Origin: Planctomycetota bacterium
GTDB lineage: Bacteria; Planctomycetota; UBA1135; GCA-002686595
Assembly: GCA_016714045.1 (NCBI GenBank)
Contig: JADJNY010000010.1
Location: forward strand, 119,387-183,386
Direction: 5' to 3'
Length of the DNA: 64,000 bases
The notes under the pieces are model-generated. The model was not told the origin of the DNA, made no database searches, and saw only the letters and a program-made list of their open reading frames with translations. Made by a program: the position numbers and the translations under genes. Position 1 is the first letter of the stretch, and each line of letters begins with the position of its first letter. Shown here in pieces: positions 37,598 through 47,417 of this stretch.

Positions 37598-38991
37598 ATG
37601 GCGCTCTCGTCGTCGCTCAGCCCGAAGTTGCGCGAGGAAGCGCGTCGCATCGAAGACGTCGCGCGTTCCTTCGGGCTCGACTTCTTCCCGACCATCTTCG
37701 AGATGCTCGACGCGAAGGACGTCAACGCGATCGCGGCGTACGGCGGGTTTCCCGTGCGCTATCCGTCGTGGCGCTTCGGGATGGACTACGAGCGCCTCGA
37801 GAAGAGCCGCTCGTTCGGCCTCTCGAAGATCTACGAGCTCGTGATCAACAACGACCCGACGTACGCCTACCTCGTGCGCACGAACTCGGACATGGAGCAG
37901 AAGCTCGTCATGGCGCACGTGTTCGGCCATGCGGACTTCTTCAAGCACAACCAGTGGTTCGTGCCGACCCAGCGCAACATGCTGGACCAGATGGCGAACC
38001 ACGGCACGCGCCTGCGCCGCGTCGTCGACGAGCGCGGCGCGGACACCGTCGACGTGTTCCTCGACCGCGCGCTCTCGATCGACAACCTCGTCGACCCGTA
38101 CCTGCCGCTCGCGCAGCACCTGCAACGCCGCAAGCTCGAAGCGGAGCCGGCGAGCCCGCGAGCGCGCGCGGCGCAACCTCGAGCGCTGCTGACCCGCGCG
38201 CGGGGCCGCCGAGCGCGCTCCGGGCCGCCTGCGCGCGCGCTGCCGACGTTCGACGTGCTCGGGTTCCTCTGAGCGAGGCGCCGCTCGAGCGCTGGGAGCG
38301 CGAGATCCTGCGCCTCGTGCGCACCGAGGCCTACTACTTCATGCCGCAGCGCATGACGAAGATCATGAACGAAGGCTGGGCGTCCTTCTGGCACTCGCGC
38401 ATCCTGACGAGCGGCGTGCTCGACGAGAGCGAGATCGTCGACTTCGCCGACTGCCACAGCGGCGCGACGGCGAGCGCCACCGGCCAGTTGAACCCGTACA
38501 AGCTCGGCATCGACCTCTACCGCCACGCCGAGGAGAAGGGGTACGACCTCTTCCGCCTGCGCCGCGCGCACAACGACACGAGCTTCCTCGACGAGCTCGT
38601 CGACGAGGAGTTCGCGCGCACGAGCCAGCTGTTCCTGTACGGCAAGAACGCGCGCACGGGCCGCACCGAGGTGCTCGATCGCGACTGGCGCGAGATCAAG
38701 GAGAAGCTCCTGCAGGACCTCGCGTGGGGCGGCTTGCCGCAGATCGAGTTGATCGACGCGGACCACGAAGGCCGAGGCGAGCTGCTCTTGCTCCACAAGC
38801 ACGACGGGCGCGATCTGCAGCTCGCGCACGCGGCCGACACGCTGAAGAACGTGGCGCGCCTCTGGAAGAAGAACGTGCACCTCGTGACGCTCGAAGAGGG
38901 GCAGGGGAAACAGCTCACCTGCGACGGCGAGACGATCAAGGTCAGCGACGCCGTCGTGCCGGGCGCGAAGGCGACGACCGAAGCGGGCTGA
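37598..38991 (+). pseudogene. spoVR: SpoVR/YcgB-family protein with one apparent frameshift
   Basis: Starts 2 nt after the DUF444 stop. Frame 2 gives the family N-terminus: LDFFPTIFEMLDAKDVNAIA, GGFPVRYPSWRFGMDYERL, YAYLVRTNSDMEQKLVMAHV, HADFFKHNQWF. It reaches FDVLGFL and a TGA at 38270-38272. One base lost there would join it to frame 1, which continues LSEAPLERWEREILRLVRTE, AYYFMPQRMTKIMNEGWASF and the C-terminal half ending TTEAG at 38991. The corrected length is 464 residues, normal for SpoVR. The segment before the junction (about residues 185-220) is Arg-rich and poorly conserved and may hide a further indel. Confidence 0.87.
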
Positions 38992-39046
38992 GGGCGGCTC
39001 GCTTTCGCGCCCTCGTGCTTGGAACTCGATAGGCCCTGAGCCGAGC

Positions 39047-39280
39047 ATGGACGTCCTTGCGGCCATCCTGTCCGAGCGCGACGTCGAAGTCGTTCGCTGC
39101 GGCCTTTCCGCCCTCACCACGCCGAACCTCTCTGCGTTGGCGGAGGAGTTCGGCTTGAACTCGGACTCCTGCTGCCTCTACGCTCCGATCGACGCGCGTT
39201 CGGCGTTCGTGCGCGTGCGCAGCCTGCTGCACAGGGACTTCGCCTTCAGGTCGGAGATCGTCCCCCTCGAGCCGACCTGA
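39047..39280 (+). CDS. small protein of unknown function (77 residues)
   Basis: An ATG ORF with the high third-position G+C of real genes here and no overlap with others. The sequence (MDVLAAILSERDVEVVRCGL onward) has two adjacent Cys at 44-45 and a C-terminus with FRSEIVPLEPT. No family recognised. A TAGGCC -10-like hexamer at 39030-39035 ends 11 nt before the ATG. It may be a real accessory gene or a chance ORF. Confidence 0.4.
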   Translation: MDVLAAILSERDVEVVRCGLSALTTPNLSALAEEFGLNSDSCCLYAPIDARSAFVRVRSLLHRDFAFRSEIVPLEPT

Positions 39281-39355
39281 TCGCGGAAGTGCTCGGCTGC
39301 AGCGAGCCTTGGGAGCGAGGGCCTGTTCGGGGCGCCCGTGCAAATCGAAAGCAGC

Positions 39356-39383
39356 ACTTTGGATATGCATGCGTATCCAAAGT
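39356..39383. repeat. AT-rich perfect inverted repeat (operator-like)
   Basis: Arms ACTTTGGATA (39356-39365) and TATCCAAAGT (39374-39383) are exact reverse complements, separated by TGCATGCG. At 60% A+T in arms it stands out from its roughly 70% G+C surroundings. No T-tract follows. It lies 190 nt before the DUF695/RraB gene, so a protein-binding site is as likely as a terminator. Confidence 0.6.
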
Positions 39384-39500
39384 CCCGCGGGGAGAAGTCC
39401 GGGTCCCCCGAGAGGTGGGACTCGGAGCCGGCGTCGCGGGAGGTCGGACGAGCGAATCCACGGAGCCCGTCCAGCCGTTCACGGCTAGGTGCGCGTGAGG

Positions 39501-39506
39501 TAGCCT
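39501..39506 (+). promoter_or_regulatory. -10-like element for the DUF695/RraB gene
   Basis: TAGCCT ends 67 nt before the ATG at 39574. No clear -35 is visible. Confidence 0.25.
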
Positions 39507-39573
39507 GCGCCCTCGATCGTCGAGCGCGGGCCGATCATCCTCGCACCCTCGGTCGATTGCGAAAAGACCGACC

Positions 39574-40341
39574 ATGCAAGAGAACTGGGACAGCTACTTC
39601 CTGACCGTCGAGGACCGTCCGGCGTCGATGTTCGTCGACCTCGGCGCGCGCAAGGCCGCGCCGCGTCCCGAGCTGCCGGTGATGGCCTACGTGCGCCTGC
39701 ACCTGAACGCGCCGCTCGCGAGCGGCCTCTCCTCGGGCGGGGAGTTCGACACGCTCGTCGCGATCGAGGACGCGCTCGAGACCGGGCTCGTCGGCCCCGA
39801 GTGCGCGTACGTCGGACGCTGCACGACGAACGGCTGCCGGGACTTCGTGTTCTACGTCGCGCGTGCCGAGGGGTGGGAGGAGCGCGTCGGCGCCGTCCTC
39901 GCCGCGTATCCGGCCTACCGTTTCGACGTGTCGGCGCGGCCGGACTCGACGTGGTCGGTCTACGCGGACTTCCTCTTCCCGTCCGACGAGTCCCTGCAGT
40001 CGATCCACAACCGACGGCTCTGCGACCGCATCGAGGAGCACGGCGACGCGCTCACCGAACCGCGCGAGGTCGACCACTGGGCGTACTTCGACGCGGACGC
40101 CGGGATCGACGCCTTCGTCATCGAGGCCGCGGAGCTCGGGTTCGCGCTGCGCGAGCGGATCGAGCCGACGGCGGATTCGCGGCGCGGCGTTCGCCTGTGG
40201 CGCTCCGACCTGCCGAGCCACGCCGCGATCGACTCGATCGTGCTGCCGCTCTTCCGCCTCGCCCGCACACACGGCGGGCACTACGACGGGTGGGAGACGT
40301 TCATCGTCCGATCCCCGGAGCCGAACGCCGCGCCGGGCTAG
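39574..40341 (+). CDS. DUF695 and RraB-type two-domain protein
   Basis: 255 residues. Residues 1-125 (NWDSYFLTVEDRPASMFVDL to CRDFVFYVAR) match DUF695. Residues 150-250 match the RraB fold (regulator of RNase E activity B): LCDRIEEHGDALTEPREVDH, WAYFDADAGIDAFVIEAAEL and LARTHGGHYDGWETFI. RraB binds RNase E and slows RNA decay in enterobacteria. Fused DUF695-RraB proteins are common elsewhere and their targets are untested. There is no signal peptide, so it is likely cytoplasmic. The AT-rich inverted repeat at 39356 lies upstream. Confidence 0.8.
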   Translation: MQENWDSYFLTVEDRPASMFVDLGARKAAPRPELPVMAYVRLHLNAPLASGLSSGGEFDTLVAIEDALETGLVGPECAYVGRCTTNGCRDFVFYVARAEGWEERVGAVLAAYPAYRFDVSARPDSTWSVYADFLFPSDESLQSIHNRRLCDRIEEHGDALTEPREVDHWAYFDADAGIDAFVIEAAELGFALRERIEPTADSRRGVRLWRSDLPSHAAIDSIVLPLFRLARTHGGHYDGWETFIVRSPEPNAAPG

Positions 40342-40348
40342 CGCGCCG

Positions 40349-40367
40349 GCGCGGAGCACGTCCGCGC
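40349..40367. terminator. weak hairpin between convergent genes
   Basis: A 7-bp stem GCGCGGA / TCCGCGC with a 5-nt loop lies between the stops at 40341 and 40371. There is no T-tract on either side. Confidence 0.3.
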
Positions 40368-40370
40368 GCC

Positions 40371-40805
40371 TCAGCGCGCGTACTTCAGCGACAAGACCTC
40401 GACGATCTTCGCCGCCAGCGCGTCGTCGACGCCGAGCACCTTCTGCATCGACTCGAGCAGCTTGTCCTCCGCTTCGTCGACGTCGCCCGATGCGAGCGCG
40501 ATGTCGGCGCAGAGCACGTAGCACTTCTTCTTGATCGCGGGGCTCGAGAGCTCCGCGAGCGCGTTCACCGCCTCCTGCAGCGACTTGTACTTCTTGATCG
40601 TCTTGATCGCGTCGTCGGCGGTCTTCCGGAAGTCGCGCTCCTTGAACTCGGGCAGCGTGCTCGCGAACGCGCCGACGGACGCCATCTCGCCGGCCTCGAT
40701 CGAGCCGTCCGCGCCCGCCATGAGCAGCATCGCGGCGCAGAGCAGCGTGTCGTCGGTGGCCTTCTTCGGGGTGGAGAAACCGGTCAGCTTGGAGAGGAGT
40801 CCCAT
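40371..40805 (-). CDS. TerB-family (tellurite-resistance-like) helical protein
   Basis: 144 residues, all-helical. It matches the TerB fold: DDTLLCAAMLLMAGADGSIE with the acidic metal-type loop DGSIEAGE, FRKTADDAIKTIKKY, and a second acidic loop ASGDVDEAEDKLLESMQKVL. TerB proteins bind metal through such loops and often act in membrane-linked stress responses; a direct tellurite role is unproven. It stands alone here, with no other ter genes. A -10-like TAGCTT at 40848-40853 leaves a leader of about 35 nt. Confidence 0.85.
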   Translation of the reverse strand: MGLLSKLTGFSTPKKATDDTLLCAAMLLMAGADGSIEAGEMASVGAFASTLPEFKERDFRKTADDAIKTIKKYKSLQEAVNALAELSSPAIKKKCYVLCADIALASGDVDEAEDKLLESMQKVLGVDDALAAKIVEVLSLKYAR

Positions 40806-41078
40806 GGTGGTTCCGCGGTGGGGGTGAGGTCGGATGCGAGGGCCGAGAAGCTACCGCCGCGCGCCGGGTGATTCCATCCGCCGATCGAAGGCGGCGGGCC
40901 GCGTCGGCCCCGAGCCCGGGGTGCTGCGCGCGCGGTCTGAGCCGCGCGACGCGACCCGCTCTTCCGCCCGCGGCGCCTCACCTCGGCGGAGCGACGCGCG
41001 CTCCCGGCCGGTGGGGGCTCGGGACCTTGCGCGCGGAGCACCGACGGGGCGCGCCGTGCTTCGCCCGCGCGCAGGCGC

Positions 41079-41084
41079 TATCTT
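41079..41084 (+). promoter_or_regulatory. -10-like element for the NHL-type lipoprotein
   Basis: TATCTT ends 7 nt before the ATG at 41092. That start is fixed independently by a clean lipoprotein signal peptide, so this is one of the stronger cases for a leaderless message. Confidence 0.4.
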
Positions 41085-41091
41085 CCGCGCC

Positions 41092-42264
41092 ATGCTGCGC
41101 TTCGTCCTCGTCCCGGTCGTCCTCCTCCCGTTCGTCACGGCCTGTCGCAACGCGAGCGGCGACGGCGGGAGCAGGGGGCCGCGCTCGTCCCGAACGCCGC
41201 AGGGCAGAACGGCTGCAGCGGGCCCGCGCAGGTCTTCACCGCGCCGCAGTCGACGACGACGGTGACGCTTCGCGACCTTCGCGGCGACGGACGACTCGTC
41301 GCTCGCCGCCGCGGCCGATGCCGAGCTCCTCTACGCGACCGGTGCGAACGGCACCGTCGTCGCGATCGACGTCTCGGGCGCCTCGCCCGTCGAGACGGAG
41401 CTCGTCTCGAGCGGCGCCGTCGCCGCGCTGCTCTCGCCTCGGGGATCACGGACTCCGCCCGCGCTCGGCGCGATCGCGGTGCTCGACACGGACACGCTGC
41501 TCGTGCAGGAGCGCACGTCGAACACGCTGCTCTCCGTCGACCGTACGACGCCGAACACGATCGGGTTCTGGGCGGGCGAGCCCAACCCCGTGCCCGGCTT
41601 CGCCGACGGCGCCGCGACGGGCACCGCGGGCCGCGCGCGCTTCAGCTTCACCGAGTCCTCCGCGATTTGTCCGACCGGCGAGGCGGTCCCGCGCGTCTTC
41701 GTCGCCGACCCGGGCAACCACGCGCTGCGCGTCGTCGAGGACGGCTTCGTGCGCACGCTCACGGGCCAGGGCATCGCCTTGTTCGCCGACGGCGACCTGT
41801 CCGCGGCGTTTTTCGACACGCCGACCGGGCTCGCGATCTCGTGCAGCAGCACGCTCGTCGTCAGCGAGCGCGGCGCGAACGGCTTCGGCCAGCGCCTGCG
41901 CTCGATCACCGTCGGCGCCGCGAGCCCGTTCGGCGGGTTCTTCGGCTCCGTGGCGACGCTGGCGGGAGACGGAACGGCGGCCACGACCGAGGGCCCCGCG
42001 CTCCTCGGCGCGCAGCTCGCCGGCCCCGTGGCGCCGTTCCTCGCCGAGGGCGGCGAGCTCTACTGGATCGACTCCGTCACCGGCGTCTTGCGCCGTCGCA
42101 CGGTCGACGGCACCTGCGATTGCCCGCTCGACGTCGACTGCGCGACCGCCGTGACCACGCCGACGTTCCCCGCCGGCCACCGCTTCGCCATGACGGAGAC
42201 GCCGGACGGCGTGCTCTACGTTCTCGATGCGACGGCCGACACGCTGCACCGCGTGACGCCCTGA
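41092..42264 (+). pseudogene. NHL-type beta-propeller lipoprotein with two compensating frameshifts
   Basis: Frame 1 begins with a lipoprotein signal (MLRFVLVPVVLLPFVTAC, Cys 18). From about 41165 coding sense moves to frame 0 (QGAALVPNAAGQNGCSGPAQ). At about 41262-41272 it returns to frame 1 (LLYATGANGTVVAIDVSG) and runs to the TGA at 42264. Later sequence has NHL-like repeats such as RVFVADPGNHALRVVEDGFV and LFADGDLSAAFFDTPTGLAI. Corrected it would be about 390 residues. One missing and one extra base fit. The reading frame breaks at 41263-41265 if taken literally. Confidence 0.7.
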
Positions 42265-42398
42265 GGGCCACGATCGATCGCGTCGCACCGCGCCCGATCC
42301 CAGCTCCCGCTCGACGCCGAGCGACTCCTTGCGAGACTCCTCTCGCGTTGCGCACCGTTCCGTCGCGTCGGGCATCGAGGTGCTGAGAGCAACTCGAA

Positions 42399-42444
42399 CC
42401 CCGCGCAGTCCAGGGCCGGTCCTCCGGCCCTGGACTGTGCGGGG
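42399..42444. terminator. 21-bp stem-loop after the NHL lipoprotein gene
   Basis: Arms 42399-42419 and 42424-42444 pair over 21 bp with one G-U pair and a TCCT loop. The stem is very stable and lies 135 nt after the stop. No T-tract follows, so it is a terminator by strength only. It could also protect the 3' end. Confidence 0.6.
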
Positions 42445-42607
42445 TCCGTGATGCGAAGCACACGCGCGTGTTCCGTTGCGCCCCTTCCCCCGCGTCGCCC
42501 CATCCGGCAAGCGCGCTCCCGATCGACACGGGACTCCGGCGGGCCTCACGCAACACAACAAGGCTCCGATGGACACCCCGATCCCACCCCACACCCCACC
42601 TCGTGCC

Positions 42608-42635
42608 TTGATCCCACCGCCCCCCCAGGTAGCAT
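42608..42635 (+). promoter_or_regulatory. sigma70-like promoter of the OPT operon
   Basis: TTGATC (42608-42613), a 16-nt spacer and TAGCAT (42630-42635). The predicted leader to the GTG at 42721 is about 80 nt. The remaining gap from 42265 holds only the stem-loop and no gene I can support. Confidence 0.45.
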
Positions 42636-42720
42636 CCCCCCGCTGGGAACGGGCCGACGCGGCCGTGAGGCGTTCACCGGCGACACGACCGACCGCCACG
42701 ATCCGCAAGAGGAGGAGCGC

Positions 42721-44804
<2,084 letters not shown>

Positions 44805-44808
<4 letters not shown>

Positions 44809-47120
44809 GCTCCACCCCGCTCGCGCATTCGCCCTCCGTCCCGGCCTCCGAGGTCCAACCCGAGTTCACGCTGCGCGCGATCGTGCTCGGCGCGGTGCTC
44901 GGCGTCGTGTTCGGCGCGGCGTCGACGTTCCTCGCGCTGCGCGTGGGACTCACGACGTCGGCGTCCGTGCCGATCGCGGTGCTCGCGATCTGGGCGATTC
45001 GCAAGCGGCGGGGCCAGCGCGCGATCCTCGAGCACAACATCGTGCAGACGACGGGCTCCGCCGGCGAGTCCGTCGCGAGCGCCGTCGTGTTCACGGTGCC
45101 GGCGCTGATCTTCCTCGGGTACCCGTTGCAGGTCGGCCTCACCGCGCTGATCGCGGTGACGGGCGGCGTGCTCGGTGTCCTGATGATGGTGCCGCTGCGG
45201 CGCTACCTGATCGTCAAGGAGCACGGCGTCCTGCGCTATCCCGAGGGGAAGGCGTGCGCCGAGATCCTGCAGGCCGGAGAGCGCGGCGGCACGTCGGCGA
45301 AGAAGGTCTTCGTCGGGCTCGGTTTCGGCGCGCTCTTCAAGGCGTTCCAGGCGCTCTTCGGCGGTGTGAAGGCGTCGATCGCGGCCCCGATCACGTTCTT
45401 CCGCGGCGCGGAGGTCGGGTGCGACGTCGCCCCGGAGCTCTTGGGCGTCGGCTACATCATCGGCTACCGCACGTCCGTGATGATGGTCGCGGGCAGCGTG
45501 CTCGCGTCCTTGATCCTGGTGCCGCTGATCCTGCTCTTCGGCGCGGGCCTCGACGCGCCGCTCGCGCCCGCCACGACGCTGATCCGCGACATGTCGCCGG
45601 GTGCGGTATGGTCGAACTACGTGAAGCACATCGGCGCGGGCGCCGTCGCCGCGGGCGGGATCTTCGCGCTCGCTCGCGCGCTGCCGTCGATCGTGTCGTC
45701 GATCCGGGCGTCCGCGGGCTCGCTCTTCGGCGGAGCGGGTGGGAGCGCGGCCTCGACGTCGCGGCTCGACCGCGACACGCCGGTGGCCGTGCTGCTCGCG
45801 GGCGCGCTCGCGATCGTCGTGTTCATCTGGTTCGTGCCGGCGTTCCAGATGACGCTGCTGGGCGCGCTCCTGATCCTCGTGCTCGGCTTCCTGTTCAGCG
45901 TCGTCTCCTCGCGCATCACGGGCGAAGTCGGCTCGTCGTCGTGCCCCTTGTCGGGGATGACGATCGGCGTGCTCATGGCGACGTGCGGCGCGTTCCTGCT
46001 CGCGGGGTGGGAAGGCTCGAGCTACTCGCGCCTCGCGCTGATGATCGGCGCCGTCGTGTGCATCGCGATCAGCAACGCCGGCACGTGCTCGCAGGACTTG
46101 AAGACCGGGTTCCTCGTCGGCGCGACGCCGGTGAAGCAGCAGGGCGCGCTCCTGATCGGCGTGCTGACGTCCGTGCTCGCTGTCGGGTGGACCGCCTACC
46201 TGCTCAACCTCGCCGAGACGCGCGAGCACGTGCTCGCGAAGCCGTTCGCCGTCGCACCCGCGCTCGTCGCGAAGGCGGAGTCGAGCGGGCGTGCGGAAGA
46301 GGACGTCTACGCGCTCGTCGCGCTCGAAGGCGCGAACGCGCCCGCCGAGGCGTCCGCGGGCACCTACCTCGTCGACCGGGGGACGAACGAGGCGCGGTAC
46401 GCGCTGCCGGCGACGGCCGGCGCCGAGCCGCGCGCGCTCCCCGTGCCGTTCGCCGTCGCGCCCGCGCTCGTCGAGGCCGCGAAGGAGACCGCCGTCGTCC
46501 CCGACGCGCGCGAGTACGCCTTCGTCCGCCTCGCGCAGGAGGACGTGCCGTCCGGCGTGGCGCCCGGCATCTACCTCGTCGATCGCGAGACGAACGAGGC
46601 GCGTGTGCAGCGCGAGGACGGCATCGGAGCCGGTCGTCTGCAAGCGCCGCAGGCGAAGCTCATGTCCGTCGTGATCGACGGACTGCTCACGCACAAGCTC
46701 CCCTGGGACCTGATCCTGATCGGCGCGGCGATCGCCGTCTTCATCGAGCTGCTCGGCTTCCGCTCGCTCACGTTCGCGGTCGGCGTCTACCTGCCGATCT
46801 CGTCGACGATGCCCGTGTTCCTCGGCGGCGTCGTGCGCTTCCTCGCGGACAAGCTCTACAAGCGCGAACCGGACGCGGAGGACGAGCCGCAGGGCGTGCT
46901 CTGGTGCTCGGGCCTGATCGCCGGCGCGTCGATCCTGGGCATCCTCGCCGCGATGCAGGGCTTCCTGCCCGGGTTCGACCGCGACACGGGGCTCCACCCG
47001 CAGATCGCGGTCTTCACGGCCTGGCTGCCGGAGCTCTCCGGGAGCGACCTCTTCGGTCTGGGCGTGCTCGCGCTCCTCGGCTTCCTGATGTACCGCGGCG
47101 CGGCGCCGGCCAAGGAGTGA
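44805..47120 (+). CDS. OPT-family transporter (second of two) with duplicated soluble insert
   Basis: 771 residues, paralogous to the upstream gene: STFLALRVGLTTSASVPIAV, HNIVQTTGSAGESVASAVVF, YPEGKACAEIL, VGYIIGYRTSV, TCSQDLKTGFLVGATPVKQQ, FAVGVYLPISSTMPVFLGG. It differs by a soluble insert at residues about 480-600 made of two copies of a segment of about 68 residues. Each copy starts PFAVAPALV and contains a YLVDR-TNEAR strand. The two transporters are translationally coupled and could work as partners or have different substrates. A terminator follows 6 nt after the stop. Confidence 0.9.
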
Positions 47121-47125
47121 CCGAC

Positions 47126-47159
47126 GCGCGCGCCCGCTGGCCGGCGAGCGCGCGCTTTT
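47126..47159 (+). terminator. intrinsic terminator of the OPT operon
   Basis: Arms 47126-47140 and 47141-47155 pair at 13 of 15 positions, with the inner bases forming the loop, and are followed at once by TTTT. Confidence 0.7.
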
Positions 47160-47344
47160 CTCGTCCTTTCACCCCCGCGCCAGCGGCGCCGCGCCGGAAG
47201 CCTGGCTCGCGGAGCCCCCGGCGCAGTGTGGGTCGATGTGGACGCGCCCAGTGATGGTCGTACCCGTAGCGCGCGGCGTCGTCCTGATGGATTGGTGTAC
47301 CAGGGATGAAGAGCCGGGGGTTCCGCTCCTTCCCCTCGAACGCA

Positions 47345-47377
47345 CGAGGCCGGGCCGCATCGAGCAGCCCGGCCTCG
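47345..47377. terminator. hairpin between the OPT operon and the convergent secreted-protein gene
   Basis: An 11-bp perfect stem CGAGGCCGGGC / GCCCGGCCTCG with an 11-nt loop lies 40 nt downstream of the minus-strand gene that ends at 47418. It probably terminates that gene. No T-tract is seen. Confidence 0.5.
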
Positions 47378-47417
47378 CTTCGTTCCACGCGCGCTCGCGG
47401 CGCGCGTCACGTCGGCG

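Noticed and set aside
39287..39510. Further small ORFs around the AT-rich inverted repeat
   Set aside because: They overlap each other, vary in frame, lack ribosome sites and have no recognisable sequence.
40371..40805. Tellurite-resistance operon
   Set aside because: Only one TerB-like gene is present; terC, terD, terE and terZ relatives are missing, and TerB domains have other roles.
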